A stretch of 64,000 nucleotides of DNA from UBA5314 sp964635975 (lineage in GTDB: Bacteria > Bacillota > Syntrophomonadia > Syntrophomonadales > Syntrophomonadaceae). The translations under genes and the position numbers were made by a program. Positions within the stretch are counted from its first letter, which is position 1, and every line of letters starts with the position of its first letter. The notes beneath the pieces were generated by a model. It saw only the letters and a list, made by a program, of their open reading frames with translations. It searched no databases and was not told the DNA's origin. Location of the stretch: positions 1-64,000 of the forward strand of contig CAZWPO010000017.1 in NCBI GenBank assembly GCA_964635975.1, given 5' to 3'. Below are positions 1 through 7,686 of the stretch, one piece after another.

Positions 1-394
1 CGCCGCCGGAGTTGCCCACGTTATATGCAAGGTCGGTACGCTCTGGCGGATAGCCCGTCTCGGCCATGATCCAAGTGCCGGTAATCATGTCGGCGGTCCA
101 GCGGGGATCCCCCAATGTTTCATACATGGGATGGAGCGATAGGCTCAAAGCCTGGCGCGGACACTGGGCAAGGCAGCAGAATTCCTTGGACTCGCACTCA
201 AAGCCGATGCATTTGTAATTGATGGGCGGATTGACCCTGTTATGCCCTTCCGGCCGTTCATGCACGCCATACAGACAGGTCTTGGCGCAGGTACCGCAGT
301 TGATGCAGTCATCCGACCGGGTAATCTTGTACTTGGGCACCTGGTGTTTAAACCGGGAAGGCATTTTTTTAATTTTTACTGTCGATGGTTTCAT
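1..394 (-). CDS. Glutamate synthase-like FMN/Fe-S protein, N-terminal part (cut by window edge)
   Basis: The visible part is the amino end of a protein whose 3' end lies outside the window. It carries a ferredoxin-like cluster motif CINCGTCAKTC about 30 residues in, followed by a second Cys-rich stretch (CIGFECESKEFCCLAQC) and then the start of what should be an FMN TIM-barrel. It is paralogous to the gene just upstream at 556-1968, sharing the start-to-cluster spacing and the phrase 'ADM..T' after the second cluster. The start at 394 gives MKPSTVK; an in-frame ATG at 406 is also possible and neither has a strong ribosome binding site. By family knowledge such proteins resemble the central domain of archaeal-type glutamate synthase but lack the glutaminase domain. 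The substrate is unknown. Confidence 0.75.
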   Translation of the reverse strand, partial: MKPSTVKIKKMPSRFKHQVPKYKITRSDDCINCGTCAKTCLYGVHERPEGHNRVNPPINYKCIGFECESKEFCCLAQCPRQALSLSLHPMYETLGDPRWTADMITGTWIMAETGYPPERTDLAYNVGNSGG

Positions 395-555
395 ATTCTC
401 ACCCATTTTTCTATTCTTTATAAAATTATAGTTCTTGCCGAATTTTCGGCAAGCATTGAGGTGTAAAGTACTGATAGCGCAGCCCTTGAGGCCATGCTTC
501 TTAGGGATGCGGCCTACCCCTTGCGGGTAAAATTGTTGTCAAATGGAACTGATTA

Positions 556-1968
556 CTAACAATTTTCTTGTCGTTGTTTAAATAATTTACCGAATGTTTC
601 CTGATCGATCTCTTCAAAGAAGATGGCCCGGCCGGTTTCTCCGCGCAAGCGTCTAGCTTCGCGGATACCCATGGCGCCCATCATCTCAAGGATCTGTGAA
701 TGCCATGCGCACATCAGGTTGACCATGCGCTGGGTAATGATATCCACTGATAATTTTTCGAGGCCGTCCGGCAGAAGCAGCAGCTTTTCCGGCTCTTCGT
801 ATAAACGGGCGCCGAAGGCAATGAACAGCGGGATATCTATCGCCGTCAGATCGCCGCCGCAGAGCATTGATTTGGGCACGTGCTCGGCCATGGCTATACC
901 GCCGGAGAAGATCAGGGTGATTTCATCGCGGATTCTCTCCTCGACCAGTTTCAAATGGACGGAGCGGATGATATCTTTCACCAGGCGCGGTTTGAAGTTA
1001 GCTTCCTCGTGTTTGTTTATCTCCTGGCCACGATAGTCCGCCACTATATGGATTACCTCCGCGCCGCTGTTTACCAGCTTGGAGACGATGCCTTCAATGC
1101 CGCTGATGGCCGGAACGCGGACAATGGTTACCGCATTGCCGATATTTTTAATGCGCTCTTTTATAGCTGCCAGTTTATCCGGCAGGGCATCGTTATAATC
1201 AATGGCGACCAGACGGGCGTTCTTGAGAATTTCTTCATACTTGTCAATTTCACCCTCGCTAATAAACGGGATGATATTGGAGCTGTATGTGTTAAGCTCC
1301 GGTTTAATATCCGCCGCCGGCAAAATAACGCAGGTGCTGATCTCGCTGGCAGCCCTGGTCAGAGCGAGCATAACATTTGGGCTTAACTTAACCGGTGGTA
1401 TATCAAAGAGAATCGGAATAGGGATATCAACGGTGGGATACGGCTGCGTCAGCAGGCAGCCTTCGGCGTCAAAAGCCAGATGGTTATGCTTGCGGCCCAG
1501 CTCCACACCGGTGCTGATATATTCACGACCGTGAATTCCGTCACGCGTAGGGCGCACGATTTCCGACATGTCGGTCCACATGCTGTCAAAGCCTGCCCCG
1601 GTAAACGGCCCGCGGTATCCGGCGCCGGTCACGGGAACCTTGCCGTCTTCGGCCTGCTTCCAAAGCGTGAGGAACATATCCGCTTTCCAGTAGGAACCGC
1701 TGATATTGACATAATCCTGGTGCAGGGATTTTTCCAGCGCTCCGCGCGGGCATTCCTGAATGCACCTGAAGCAGTTCCGGCATACCACCGTATTGGGGTC
1801 CGCCATTTTACGCCGATCGCCTTTTCTTCGCTTATGGGCTTCATAGATACAGACCTTGGTGCACCTTCCGCAGTTGATGCAGTTTTCTCCCCGGGTGATT
1901 TTGAACTTATAGAGATATTCCATCTCCAGCGGGGCAAGTTTTGGATGAATATGATATTTCTTTGGCAT
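556..1968 (-). CDS. FMN-binding glutamate synthase-family protein with two [4Fe-4S] clusters
   Basis: A 470-residue protein. The N-terminus has two ferredoxin motifs, C30-C33-C36-C40 and C63-C66-C69-C73, each expected to bind a [4Fe-4S] cluster. The rest resembles the FMN barrel of glutamate synthase: IFSGGIAMAEHVPKSM matches the phosphate-binding strand region, and the helical tail has LRGETGRAIFF. The middle is diverged and the typical glutamate synthase active-site block after the first strand is not recognisable, so true glutamate synthesis is doubtful. An electron-transfer or oxidoreductase role is inferred. It sits 38 bp after the FAD oxidase gene and shares its strand, so they are probably co-transcribed. 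The start at 1968 is preferred over upstream in-frame codons (2034) that overlap the previous gene, because GGAAAAAG lies 5' of it. Confidence 0.8.
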   Translation of the reverse strand: MPKKYHIHPKLAPLEMEYLYKFKITRGENCINCGRCTKVCIYEAHKRRKGDRRKMADPNTVVCRNCFRCIQECPRGALEKSLHQDYVNISGSYWKADMFLTLWKQAEDGKVPVTGAGYRGPFTGAGFDSMWTDMSEIVRPTRDGIHGREYISTGVELGRKHNHLAFDAEGCLLTQPYPTVDIPIPILFDIPPVKLSPNVMLALTRAASEISTCVILPAADIKPELNTYSSNIIPFISEGEIDKYEEILKNARLVAIDYNDALPDKLAAIKERIKNIGNAVTIVRVPAISGIEGIVSKLVNSGAEVIHIVADYRGQEINKHEEANFKPRLVKDIIRSVHLKLVEERIRDEITLIFSGGIAMAEHVPKSMLCGGDLTAIDIPLFIAFGARLYEEPEKLLLLPDGLEKLSVDIITQRMVNLMCAWHSQILEMMGAMGIREARRLRGETGRAIFFEEIDQETFGKLFKQRQENC

Positions 1969-2006
1969 AATCTTTTTCCATCTTTTCTTTATAGTTTTTT
2001 TGGTTC

Positions 2007-3857
2007 TTAACCCTTCCTGTCCACCATTTCCCAATATTCCTTGCTTTGATCAACTTTGTTCAGGAAATCGGCAATCTGTGCATCCGGACGGCCGTATGTC
2101 CCTTCAAGCCTTTTTTCCAGCGCATCCCAGAGCATCATGAGCTCAAGGTTGGTCTGGCATATCTCTTCACAGCTCTTGCAGTGCATGCACATGAAAGCGA
2201 GGGCTGCTTCTTCCGGGGTTACATTTTTTCCTTCCAGCAGTTTTTTGCCCAGGGCCAACTTACCCCTGGCGGTTATTGCTTCATTGCCGGTTACCAGATA
2301 AGCCGGACATACGGCTATACAGTTGCCGCATTTGGCGCAGGCATGTGTGCTGAGCTCGGCATCAAGGCTGTCGAGCTTCTGGTCTTTACCGAAGATCAAT
2401 CTGACCATCCTGCCGGTGACTGGTGCTAAGAAGATCATCACCTGCATGCTTATACCTAAGAAGAAGGGATGAAAGATCTGGGCCGGAATGTTAAAGAATT
2501 TTGATTTTATCGCAAAGAACTTACCTGGATTCATGATATCATTCGGATCGACCCTGGCTTTATAAGCCCGGAGTTCTTTCTTTTTGTCTTTGCTGTATAA
2601 ATGATTGATAAAAGAGGCATTCCAGATACCAAGGCCATAAGGTTCGGCGCCCAGGTTTAAAGCCGTCTGGGTCAACATCGGAACCAGGGCCATATTGAGA
2701 TAGTATTTCAATTTTCTTGAATCACACAGATAAGGAGTCATCACGAGTGCGTGTTTTTCGTCCAGGATGTAGGAATCAATACACACTTCCACCCCAAAAG
2801 CCTTCCCCATTTTTTGGGCTTTCTCAATAAAGGCAGCCACCTTCTGGATGGGGATGATGGTTTCACTGGTCAGGATGCTCGGACCCAGGCGTTTGGCTTT
2901 GGCGCCAAAGAGACGCTCGTTCCATAAAAAGCTGGCTACATAACTGGGTGCTTCATCGATGCCGGCCATTTGTGACAGAAATGTAACAAATTTCTGATCA
3001 TCATCCGCGCTGCCGAGTTCCACCAGAACAGCGGGACTCTTTTTAAACACATTATCGTGCATGACCTCATTGGTGTCGCTCATATGGTTTTCATCCAGGA
3101 AGCGGATGACATTCACGCTGATGTTTTCTATCTCTTTACTGTTTACGAAGTCAACGATAAAATCAAAGGCTGCATACGCATTTTCAAAATAGAGCAGGTG
3201 CGAAAAAGACGCCGGCGGGGTTGGTCTGAGGGTGAGGGTTACTTCCACGATGATGCCGAAGACGCCTTCGGTAGAGATATAATAGGCGAATTCTTTGTCA
3301 GCCGGAGTCAGCGTTTTTACTTCACCCGAGGCAGTCACCACGGTCATGGACTGGATCTGCTTTGACAGGTGGCCATAGCGGAAACTGTTGATACTGTACC
3401 CGCCGGTTGCAATCCATCCTGCCACTGTGGAGAATTTGCTTGATGGATAAGTCATCAAGGACAGCCCCTGCTCTTTTGCCACTATGTCAATATCGCTCCA
3501 GCGCGCACCCGCTTCAATTCGGGCAGTCTTTTGTTCCGGGTCGATTTCGATGATTTTTCTGAAAGGTGACAGATCCACCACGATCCCGGCCCTGGTGGGG
3601 ATAACGCCGCCAAATCCCCATGAAGCGGCTCCGCGTGGTATAACCGGGATATTCTTCTCATTGGCAAAAGCTAAAACCTTTTGGATTTCAGCAACGTTTT
3701 TAGGCTGCACCACGAAGGATGGCTGCGTTTTGAATAACATTTTGGTCATGAAAGAGGGTACGTCACCGATGTCATGGCTATACATCTCTTTCTCTTCCGG
3801 TCTGTCGATAATTTTTATATCGCCTGCAATTCTTCTAAACTCTTCTATTATTTTCAT
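2007..3857 (-). CDS. GlcD-like FAD-linked oxidase fused to a two-cluster Fe-S domain
   Basis: A 616-residue cytoplasmic or membrane-associated flavoprotein. Residues about 1-230 form the PCMH FAD-binding domain (IPVIPRGAASWGFGG, then VAGWIATGGYSINSFRYG). The FAD-oxidase C-terminal domain follows to about 450. After a hydrophobic stretch (FFLGISMQVMIFLAPVTG) comes a GlpC/HdrD-like module with clusters C507-C510-C513-C517-P and C557-C560-C563-C567, the last followed by Gln instead of Pro. The family includes D-lactate, glycolate and 2-hydroxyacid dehydrogenases. The substrate here cannot be assigned. Two Fe-S/FMN proteins follow on the same strand, suggesting an electron chain from a hydroxyacid to a flavin. 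The start at 3857 (MKIIEEF) is chosen over a GTG at 3875; GGG lies 8 nt upstream. Confidence 0.85.
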   Translation of the reverse strand: MKIIEEFRRIAGDIKIIDRPEEKEMYSHDIGDVPSFMTKMLFKTQPSFVVQPKNVAEIQKVLAFANEKNIPVIPRGAASWGFGGVIPTRAGIVVDLSPFRKIIEIDPEQKTARIEAGARWSDIDIVAKEQGLSLMTYPSSKFSTVAGWIATGGYSINSFRYGHLSKQIQSMTVVTASGEVKTLTPADKEFAYYISTEGVFGIIVEVTLTLRPTPPASFSHLLYFENAYAAFDFIVDFVNSKEIENISVNVIRFLDENHMSDTNEVMHDNVFKKSPAVLVELGSADDDQKFVTFLSQMAGIDEAPSYVASFLWNERLFGAKAKRLGPSILTSETIIPIQKVAAFIEKAQKMGKAFGVEVCIDSYILDEKHALVMTPYLCDSRKLKYYLNMALVPMLTQTALNLGAEPYGLGIWNASFINHLYSKDKKKELRAYKARVDPNDIMNPGKFFAIKSKFFNIPAQIFHPFFLGISMQVMIFLAPVTGRMVRLIFGKDQKLDSLDAELSTHACAKCGNCIAVCPAYLVTGNEAITARGKLALGKKLLEGKNVTPEEAALAFMCMHCKSCEEICQTNLELMMLWDALEKRLEGTYGRPDAQIADFLNKVDQSKEYWEMVDRKG

Positions 3858-3923
3858 GTTGTACCCATTTCCCACGCTGGCTTCACCAACCCTTAGTACT
3901 AAATCATATGTTTCATAAAAGGC

Positions 3924-3948
3924 AATAAAAAAACGCCCTAAGATAGGG
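3924..3948 (-). terminator. Short Rho-independent terminator or leader hairpin
   Basis: CCCTA-AGA-TAGGG at 3936-3948 followed on the minus strand by CG and a run of seven T. It lies between the arsM region and the start of the FAD oxidase gene, so it would stop read-through from the arsM unit or act as a leader hairpin. The stem is only 5 bp. Confidence 0.5.
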
Positions 3949-4049
3949 TTTGAGCATAATCACTGCAACAACCTAACTTAAGGACGCCGTTGTCCATAAA
4001 ATATTCATTTAATCCAATCAATTGATCAATCTAGCTTCGACTTTATTTC

Positions 4050-4079
4050 ACATGCATAACATTTTACATGCATAACATT
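4050..4079. repeat. Two direct copies of a 14-bp sequence
   Basis: ACATGCATAACATT occurs at 4050-4063 and again at 4066-4079, separated by 2 bp. Each copy contains the self-complementary ATGCAT. It sits between the FAD oxidase promoter region and the permease gene remnant; it could be a regulator site or a scar of the rearrangement. Confidence 0.6.
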
Positions 4080-4128
4080 GTTAATACAATAGATAATATG
4101 AAGAAATATTGTATACTTTTTAATGCTG

Positions 4129-4197
4129 GACAAATGGTATTCGGTGCTACTCGCTACCGCCATCGGCACACCCATGTATGCCAATATTGTTTGAGCC
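4129..4197 (+). pseudogene. Remnant of a DUF318/ArsP-like permease gene
   Basis: This 69-bp stretch is about 85% identical by eye to 8410-8478, inside the intact permease gene of this window. The translated remnant reads DKWYSVLLATAIGTPMYANI before a stop, against DKWYSVLLATAIGIPMYADI in the intact gene. Flanking sequence is not similar, so only a core fragment remains. It lies in plus orientation just downstream of the minus-strand arsM, implying that a permease copy once stood here. Confidence 0.8.
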
Positions 4198-4227
4198 TCC
4201 CCCCCTCTCGTCTTCGATCCTTTAGCC

Positions 4228-5046
4228 TTAGCGTCCTTTTTCCGCCTTGATATAGGCGCTGGCAAAAGCACTATCTATATCATCAAGATCTACTTCCTCG
4301 ATAAGCGGTTCAAAGCAGCTGCATAGCGACATGCCGGCAATTAGTTCCTTTGTATAGACCTGCACGGCTTCAATTTCCAAATGTTCGAATCCGGCCTTTT
4401 TCAAAATGCTTTCATATTCCTCAATTTTAAGGGTTCCCCCCAGGCATGATGACCACATGGATGCCTTATGGCGCACATGGTCGGGAATGTCTTTTAGCGT
4501 GACCACATCAGCAATAGCTAAACGGCCACCCTTTTTTAATACCCTGTAAGCTTCTCTCAAAGCCTTTTCTTTATCTTCCGAAAGATTGATAACGCAGTTG
4601 GACATGATTACATCGACTTTTTCATCTTCCAAAGGAATTTCTTCAATATAGCCTTTCAAAAACTCCACATTGGATACGCCCATTCTTCTCTTGTTTTCGT
4701 TTGCCAGATCCAGCATATCGTCAGTCATATCGAGACCGTACACTTTTCCGCTTTTCCCGACATAACTGCTTGCCATCAGCACGTCGATACCGCCCCCGCT
4801 GCCCAGATCCAGTACCGTTTCACCTTCCTTGAGGCCAGCCAGCAATAATGGGTTAGCGCAGCCCAGCGAAGCTTCAACCGCTTTTTGCGGTAGGCTATCT
4901 AGATCAATTCTTCCATAGTAGCTGCCAGATAACTTACCATTATCAATTACCGGCGAACAGCCGCAGCCACAACTGCTTTTGGTACTAACACTTTTGGCTA
5001 TATTGCCATACACCTGTTTAACAGATTCTCTAATGTTATTTTCCAC
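4228..5046 (-). CDS. arsM: Arsenite S-adenosylmethionine methyltransferase
   Basis: A 272-residue cytoplasmic enzyme that transfers methyl groups from SAM to As(III), giving methylated arsenicals. The SAM site VLDLGSGGGIDVLMAS (about 78-93) is intact. The three conserved arsenic-binding cysteines of the family are present: C63 (LGCANP), C151 (SNCVINLS) and C201 (SSCLGG). An extra N-terminal CGCGC (C26, C28, C30) may also bind metalloid. It lies 18 bp downstream of a MarR-type regulator gene and is surely co-transcribed with it. A degraded permease gene fragment lies just downstream, so an efflux partner was probably lost. The length is typical of the family. Confidence 0.93.
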   Translation of the reverse strand: MENNIRESVKQVYGNIAKSVSTKSSCGCGCSPVIDNGKLSGSYYGRIDLDSLPQKAVEASLGCANPLLLAGLKEGETVLDLGSGGGIDVLMASSYVGKSGKVYGLDMTDDMLDLANENKRRMGVSNVEFLKGYIEEIPLEDEKVDVIMSNCVINLSEDKEKALREAYRVLKKGGRLAIADVVTLKDIPDHVRHKASMWSSCLGGTLKIEEYESILKKAGFEHLEIEAVQVYTKELIAGMSLCSCFEPLIEEVDLDDIDSAFASAYIKAEKGR

Positions 5047-5064
5047 ACCAAATCACTCCTTAAT

Positions 5065-5511
5065 TTAGCAGCACAAATTCCTGTCAAAGGCCTCTAAGAG
5101 CAACTGTAGGCTCTCTATTACCTGCTCCCGTTTCTCCTGCGGGATGGCATTATAAATCCTCCCGTAGTAAATGCTCATACTTTCTTCAATGCCGGTGAAA
5201 ATCTTATTTCCACTTTCGGTAAGAGAAATGTTCACATACCTTCGGTCCTGGGGATCAATATCACGCTTTACTAATTCACCATTGACAAGATTATTAACGG
5301 TTCTACTCATGGTGCTATTTTCTAAATTCAACATTTCCGCCAGTTCATTTAACGAAATTTCCCGCGACCTCCCAATCTCAACCAATGCATGACATTGTGC
5401 CATAGTGACACCGCAGCATGACATTTCCCGCTCATCCAGGACACCTAATTTCCTTTCCAGTTTCCTTATCATCTCTCGCAGCTCCGCCGCATCTTTTTTA
5501 CTATTTCCCAT
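5065..5511 (-). CDS. MarR-family transcriptional regulator with vicinal cysteine pairs
   Basis: A 148-residue winged-helix regulator. The recognition region is LNELAEMLNLENSTMSRTVNNLV and the wing is DPQDRRYVNISLTESG. Unusually it has Cys pairs at C32-C33 near the N-terminus and C147-C148 at the very end, plus C40. Those are candidate As(III) or thiol-stress ligands, by inference. The ATG at 5511 follows AGGAGG at good spacing; the TTG two codons upstream is only 3 nt from that site and is not used. A perfect palindrome lies in its promoter (see next entry), suggesting autoregulation of the marR-arsM operon. Confidence 0.88.
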   Translation of the reverse strand: MGNSKKDAAELREMIRKLERKLGVLDEREMSCCGVTMAQCHALVEIGRSREISLNELAEMLNLENSTMSRTVNNLVNGELVKRDIDPQDRRYVNISLTESGNKIFTGIEESMSIYYGRIYNAIPQEKREQVIESLQLLLEAFDRNLCC

Positions 5512-5531
5512 AAGCAATAACCTCCTGCAAC

Positions 5532-5577
5532 ATTATATAATGCATTTGTTGTATTATACAACTATTTATTTATGCAA
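5532..5577 (-). promoter_or_regulatory. marR-arsM promoter with palindromic operator
   Basis: GTTGTAT-T-ATACAAC at 5548-5562 is a perfect 15-bp palindrome. It is nested in a wider dyad, TGCATTT near 5541 and ATGCA near 5572. On the minus strand TTGTAT (5561-5556) and TATAAT (5537-5532) are 18 bp apart, a fair sigma-A promoter, so the operator overlaps the -35 box. A MarR dimer bound there would block transcription. Confidence 0.7.
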
Positions 5578-5938
5578 TTATTTTTGTTGCCAAGGAGCAT
5601 ATCGTTTTAAGCATTTGAGCAACAATAGAAGTGCTGTGCCAACGGTTCACCCTTTAATAATTATTGCTTATAATTTCACTAAGGCATCCTTATTACCGGT
5701 CCACTTTCATTTCATAATGGTTGTTGAGCGAGCGCTTCTCCAAGACGAATTTAAAAGTTCAGAAGTGCACCCAATCTGCAGATGGTGCCTGGCAGAAATA
5801 TCTGTGCTTTACGAGCGATCGATCCACTGTGTTAGCGAAGGAGAATCTTGTTCATCATGCACCGGCAATCGTTCTGCTTAATATATACTCGTGTAGGTTG
5901 AATATTGTTTTACCAAAACTTCTTGTTCGTGACCAGCA
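5578..5938. other. Intergenic region, no gene recognised
   Basis: About 360 bp between the marR promoter and the end of the DGC gene. Short open frames on the plus strand match nothing I recognise and lack ribosome binding sites. It may be decayed sequence. Confidence 0.5.
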
Positions 5939-6373
5939 TTAGCTGCTTTGTGAAATGATCTGGTCAACCTTGCTAGCGATTTCTTCGGCTACTAGATTTA
6001 CCAGGATCTTATCCTCTTCACTTAATTTTTGCGGATCTCCAGTTAGTTTGGCCCCATTACGTTCCAAGATTTCACTAACTACCAACGAAATAACCGGTCT
6101 TCCCCCCAGTTTTTCCGCCGTGGTCGCGCAGCATCGCTTGTTACATCCATCCAGAGTGATCGTTGCCATCCGATGGGTAAATGTGCGCTGCTTCTCATCC
6201 CCGACCAAAAACAATGGCAGGCACATAGTTATGGTCTGACCAGGGCGCAGTTCCTCCAATACTTTTCGACAGGCAAATCTACTAAGTGTTCCCTCGCAAA
6301 TCTCTTCCCCGTTACAGGGGACTATAGCCACCCGGGTAGGCTTTCTCTCCGTGTTTATGCTGATCCCCGCCAT
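5939..6373 (-). CDS. DGC-domain putative zinc-binding protein (second copy of pair)
   Basis: A 144-residue cytoplasmic protein with the LDGC motif that names the DGC family (C77) and many further cysteines: C20, C26, C35, C51, C81, C82. The family is predicted to bind zinc or another metal; no reaction is established. It starts 2 bp after the stop of a paralog (6376-6780), so the two are translated together. Compared with its neighbour it has a longer N-terminus and C-terminus and a CC pair after DGC. The divergent arsR-thioredoxin-permease operon suggests a role in metalloid, thiol or redox stress, which is inference only. Confidence 0.8.
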   Translation of the reverse strand: MAGISINTERKPTRVAIVPCNGEEICEGTLSRFACRKVLEELRPGQTITMCLPLFLVGDEKQRTFTHRMATITLDGCNKRCCATTAEKLGGRPVISLVVSEILERNGAKLTGDPQKLSEEDKILVNLVAEEIASKVDQIISQSS

Positions 6374-6375
6374 GA

Positions 6376-6780
6376 TTACTCACCCTCCTCAATAAGCCAA
6401 TCCACGTGGGCAGCTACCTGATCAGCCATCAATTCCACCAGTCTCTTCCCATCTTGTCCGAGTTTCAAAATCCCTTCAGGGTGCAGTTCAGGATGGTCAT
6501 CTAAAAGACTCGCAACATGCAGCGCACAATCAACATTTTCTCCTATTCTCTCCACACTTTTACGGGCGCAGTCATCCGGACAGCCATCTAAAGTAATTAT
6601 AAAATTGTTCCGTACCGTACACACCGTTTCTGGGTCGCCGATCATCAGGCGTCCCAGGCAGGCGATTTCGGTATTGTCGGCACGCAGGCTTTTTACGATT
6701 TGATAGGCTGCTTGACGCCCAATTTCCCCAGAAGTCTTACCGATACCGCTGCAAGGCAATATCAAAACCTTTTTTGCCAT
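6376..6780 (-). CDS. DGC-domain putative zinc-binding protein (first copy of pair)
   Basis: A 134-residue paralog of the next gene. It begins AKKVLILPCSGIGKTSGEIG, with C10 in a motif shared with the second copy (VAIVPCNGEE). It also has C41, C54, the signature LDGC (C67) and C71. The ATG at 6780 follows GGGAGGTG at ideal spacing. It is transcribed divergently from arsR with about 150 bp between the starts, so a shared control region is likely. The biochemical role is unknown; such proteins are often found beside permease and redox-thioredoxin genes in anaerobes. Confidence 0.82.
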   Translation of the reverse strand: MAKKVLILPCSGIGKTSGEIGRQAAYQIVKSLRADNTEIACLGRLMIGDPETVCTVRNNFIITLDGCPDDCARKSVERIGENVDCALHVASLLDDHPELHPEGILKLGQDGKRLVELMADQVAAHVDWLIEEGE

Positions 6781-6877
6781 TTATTTCACCTCCCGCTTTC
6801 TTTTCCGCCAAAAAATAAATTTCTGTACAGCATTAAGTCCGCATAGTAAAAAGCCTTTTAATTAGGAAGCAAAAGAG

Positions 6878-6900
6878 TATAATATAAGTATATCATTATA
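6878..6900 (+). promoter_or_regulatory. arsR promoter region with AT-rich dyad
   Basis: TATAAT at 6878-6883 and ATTATA at 6895-6900 form a dyad with 12 bp between arms, typical in form for ArsR-family operators. The first arm is also a plausible -10 box about 50 bp before the arsR start; no good -35 is visible. Confidence 0.5.
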
Positions 6901-6934
6901 TAAGGCGCGGCATATAGAGTTGGGAGGAAATATT

Positions 6935-7333
6935 ATGATCAATCAAACCAGTTCGCTATTTAAAGCACTCGGGGAACCAACCAGGCTCAAAATAATGAAA
7001 TTCCTTTCTCTCCAGGAGCTATGTATATGCGAACTGGTTGCGATTCTCAATATGAGTCAACCCCGCATATCCCAACACGTTAAGGTCTTAAAACAGGCTG
7101 GGCTAATTAAAGAACGCAAGGACAAACAGAAGTCATATTTCAGTCTTGATAAGGAAATTATTAGCGGTAGTCTCATCAAACCCTGGACTTCATTCTTACA
7201 ATGCTCTTTGGACAGCATTTCTGAATTATCGGAAGAACATCAAAGGTACCTGCAGTTGGAGAGCAATGAAACAGTCCAGGCATGCAAGAAGGGATGCCAA
7301 ATAGAATCATCCGAGCTTAAACAGATAATATAA
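6935..7333 (+). CDS. arsR: ArsR-family metalloregulator
   Basis: A 132-residue winged-helix repressor. ELCICEL (C30, C32) at the start of the DNA-recognition region corresponds to the classic ELCVCDL As(III)-binding site of ArsR. The recognition helix is MSQPRISQHVKVLKQAGL. A second pair, C117 and C121, near the C-terminus could supply further ligands. The ATG at 6935 follows GGGAGG; a TTG at 6920 precedes that site and is rejected. It is the first gene of an operon with a redox thioredoxin and a permease, and is divergent from two DGC genes. Arsenite or another soft metal/thiol ligand is the likely inducer. Confidence 0.9.
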   Translation: MINQTSSLFKALGEPTRLKIMKFLSLQELCICELVAILNMSQPRISQHVKVLKQAGLIKERKDKQKSYFSLDKEIISGSLIKPWTSFLQCSLDSISELSEEHQRYLQLESNETVQACKKGCQIESSELKQII

Positions 7334-7360
7334 AAAGAATTTAGTGGGGAGGTAGTAAAC

Positions 7361-7600
7361 GTGGAAATCAAGGTCTTAGGTCCGGGTTGCTCCAGATGTG
7401 AAAATCTAGCAAAAGAGGTCCGCAATGCCCTGGCGGAGTTGGATGTGCCTGCAGATTTAACAAAGGTTAAGGACATCCAGCAGATTATGGCTTATAAAAT
7501 CATGTCCACCCCCGCCCTGGTAATCAATGACAAAGTTAAGGTGGCCGGCAGGGTTCCCAAGCGCGATGAGATCAAGAAGTATATCCGGGAGGAAATGTAA
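7361..7600 (+). CDS. Small redox-active thioredoxin-fold protein
   Basis: A 79-residue MTH895-type mini-thioredoxin. The active site is GPGCSRCENL (C10, C13) and the conserved cis-proline is in MSTPALVINDKV. It begins with GTG at 7361 after GGAGG. These small thioredoxins occur beside ArsR regulators and DUF318 permeases and probably reduce a cysteine-containing partner, here perhaps the CSC motif of the permease or the DGC proteins. The partner assignment is inferred from the operon only. Confidence 0.88.
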   Translation: MEIKVLGPGCSRCENLAKEVRNALAELDVPADLTKVKDIQQIMAYKIMSTPALVINDKVKVAGRVPKRDEIKKYIREEM

Positions 7601-7686
7601 TCAAGTCAGAATAACGTGGTTATTGATCGATTATAGAACCTGTCCTTAATCCAACCGGTTAACTAACAGAATGAATGGGTGATATT

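Noticed and set aside
5721..5942. 73-codon plus-strand frame between marR and the DGC genes
   Set aside because: No recognisable product and no ribosome binding site; it might be decayed DNA but cannot be supported.
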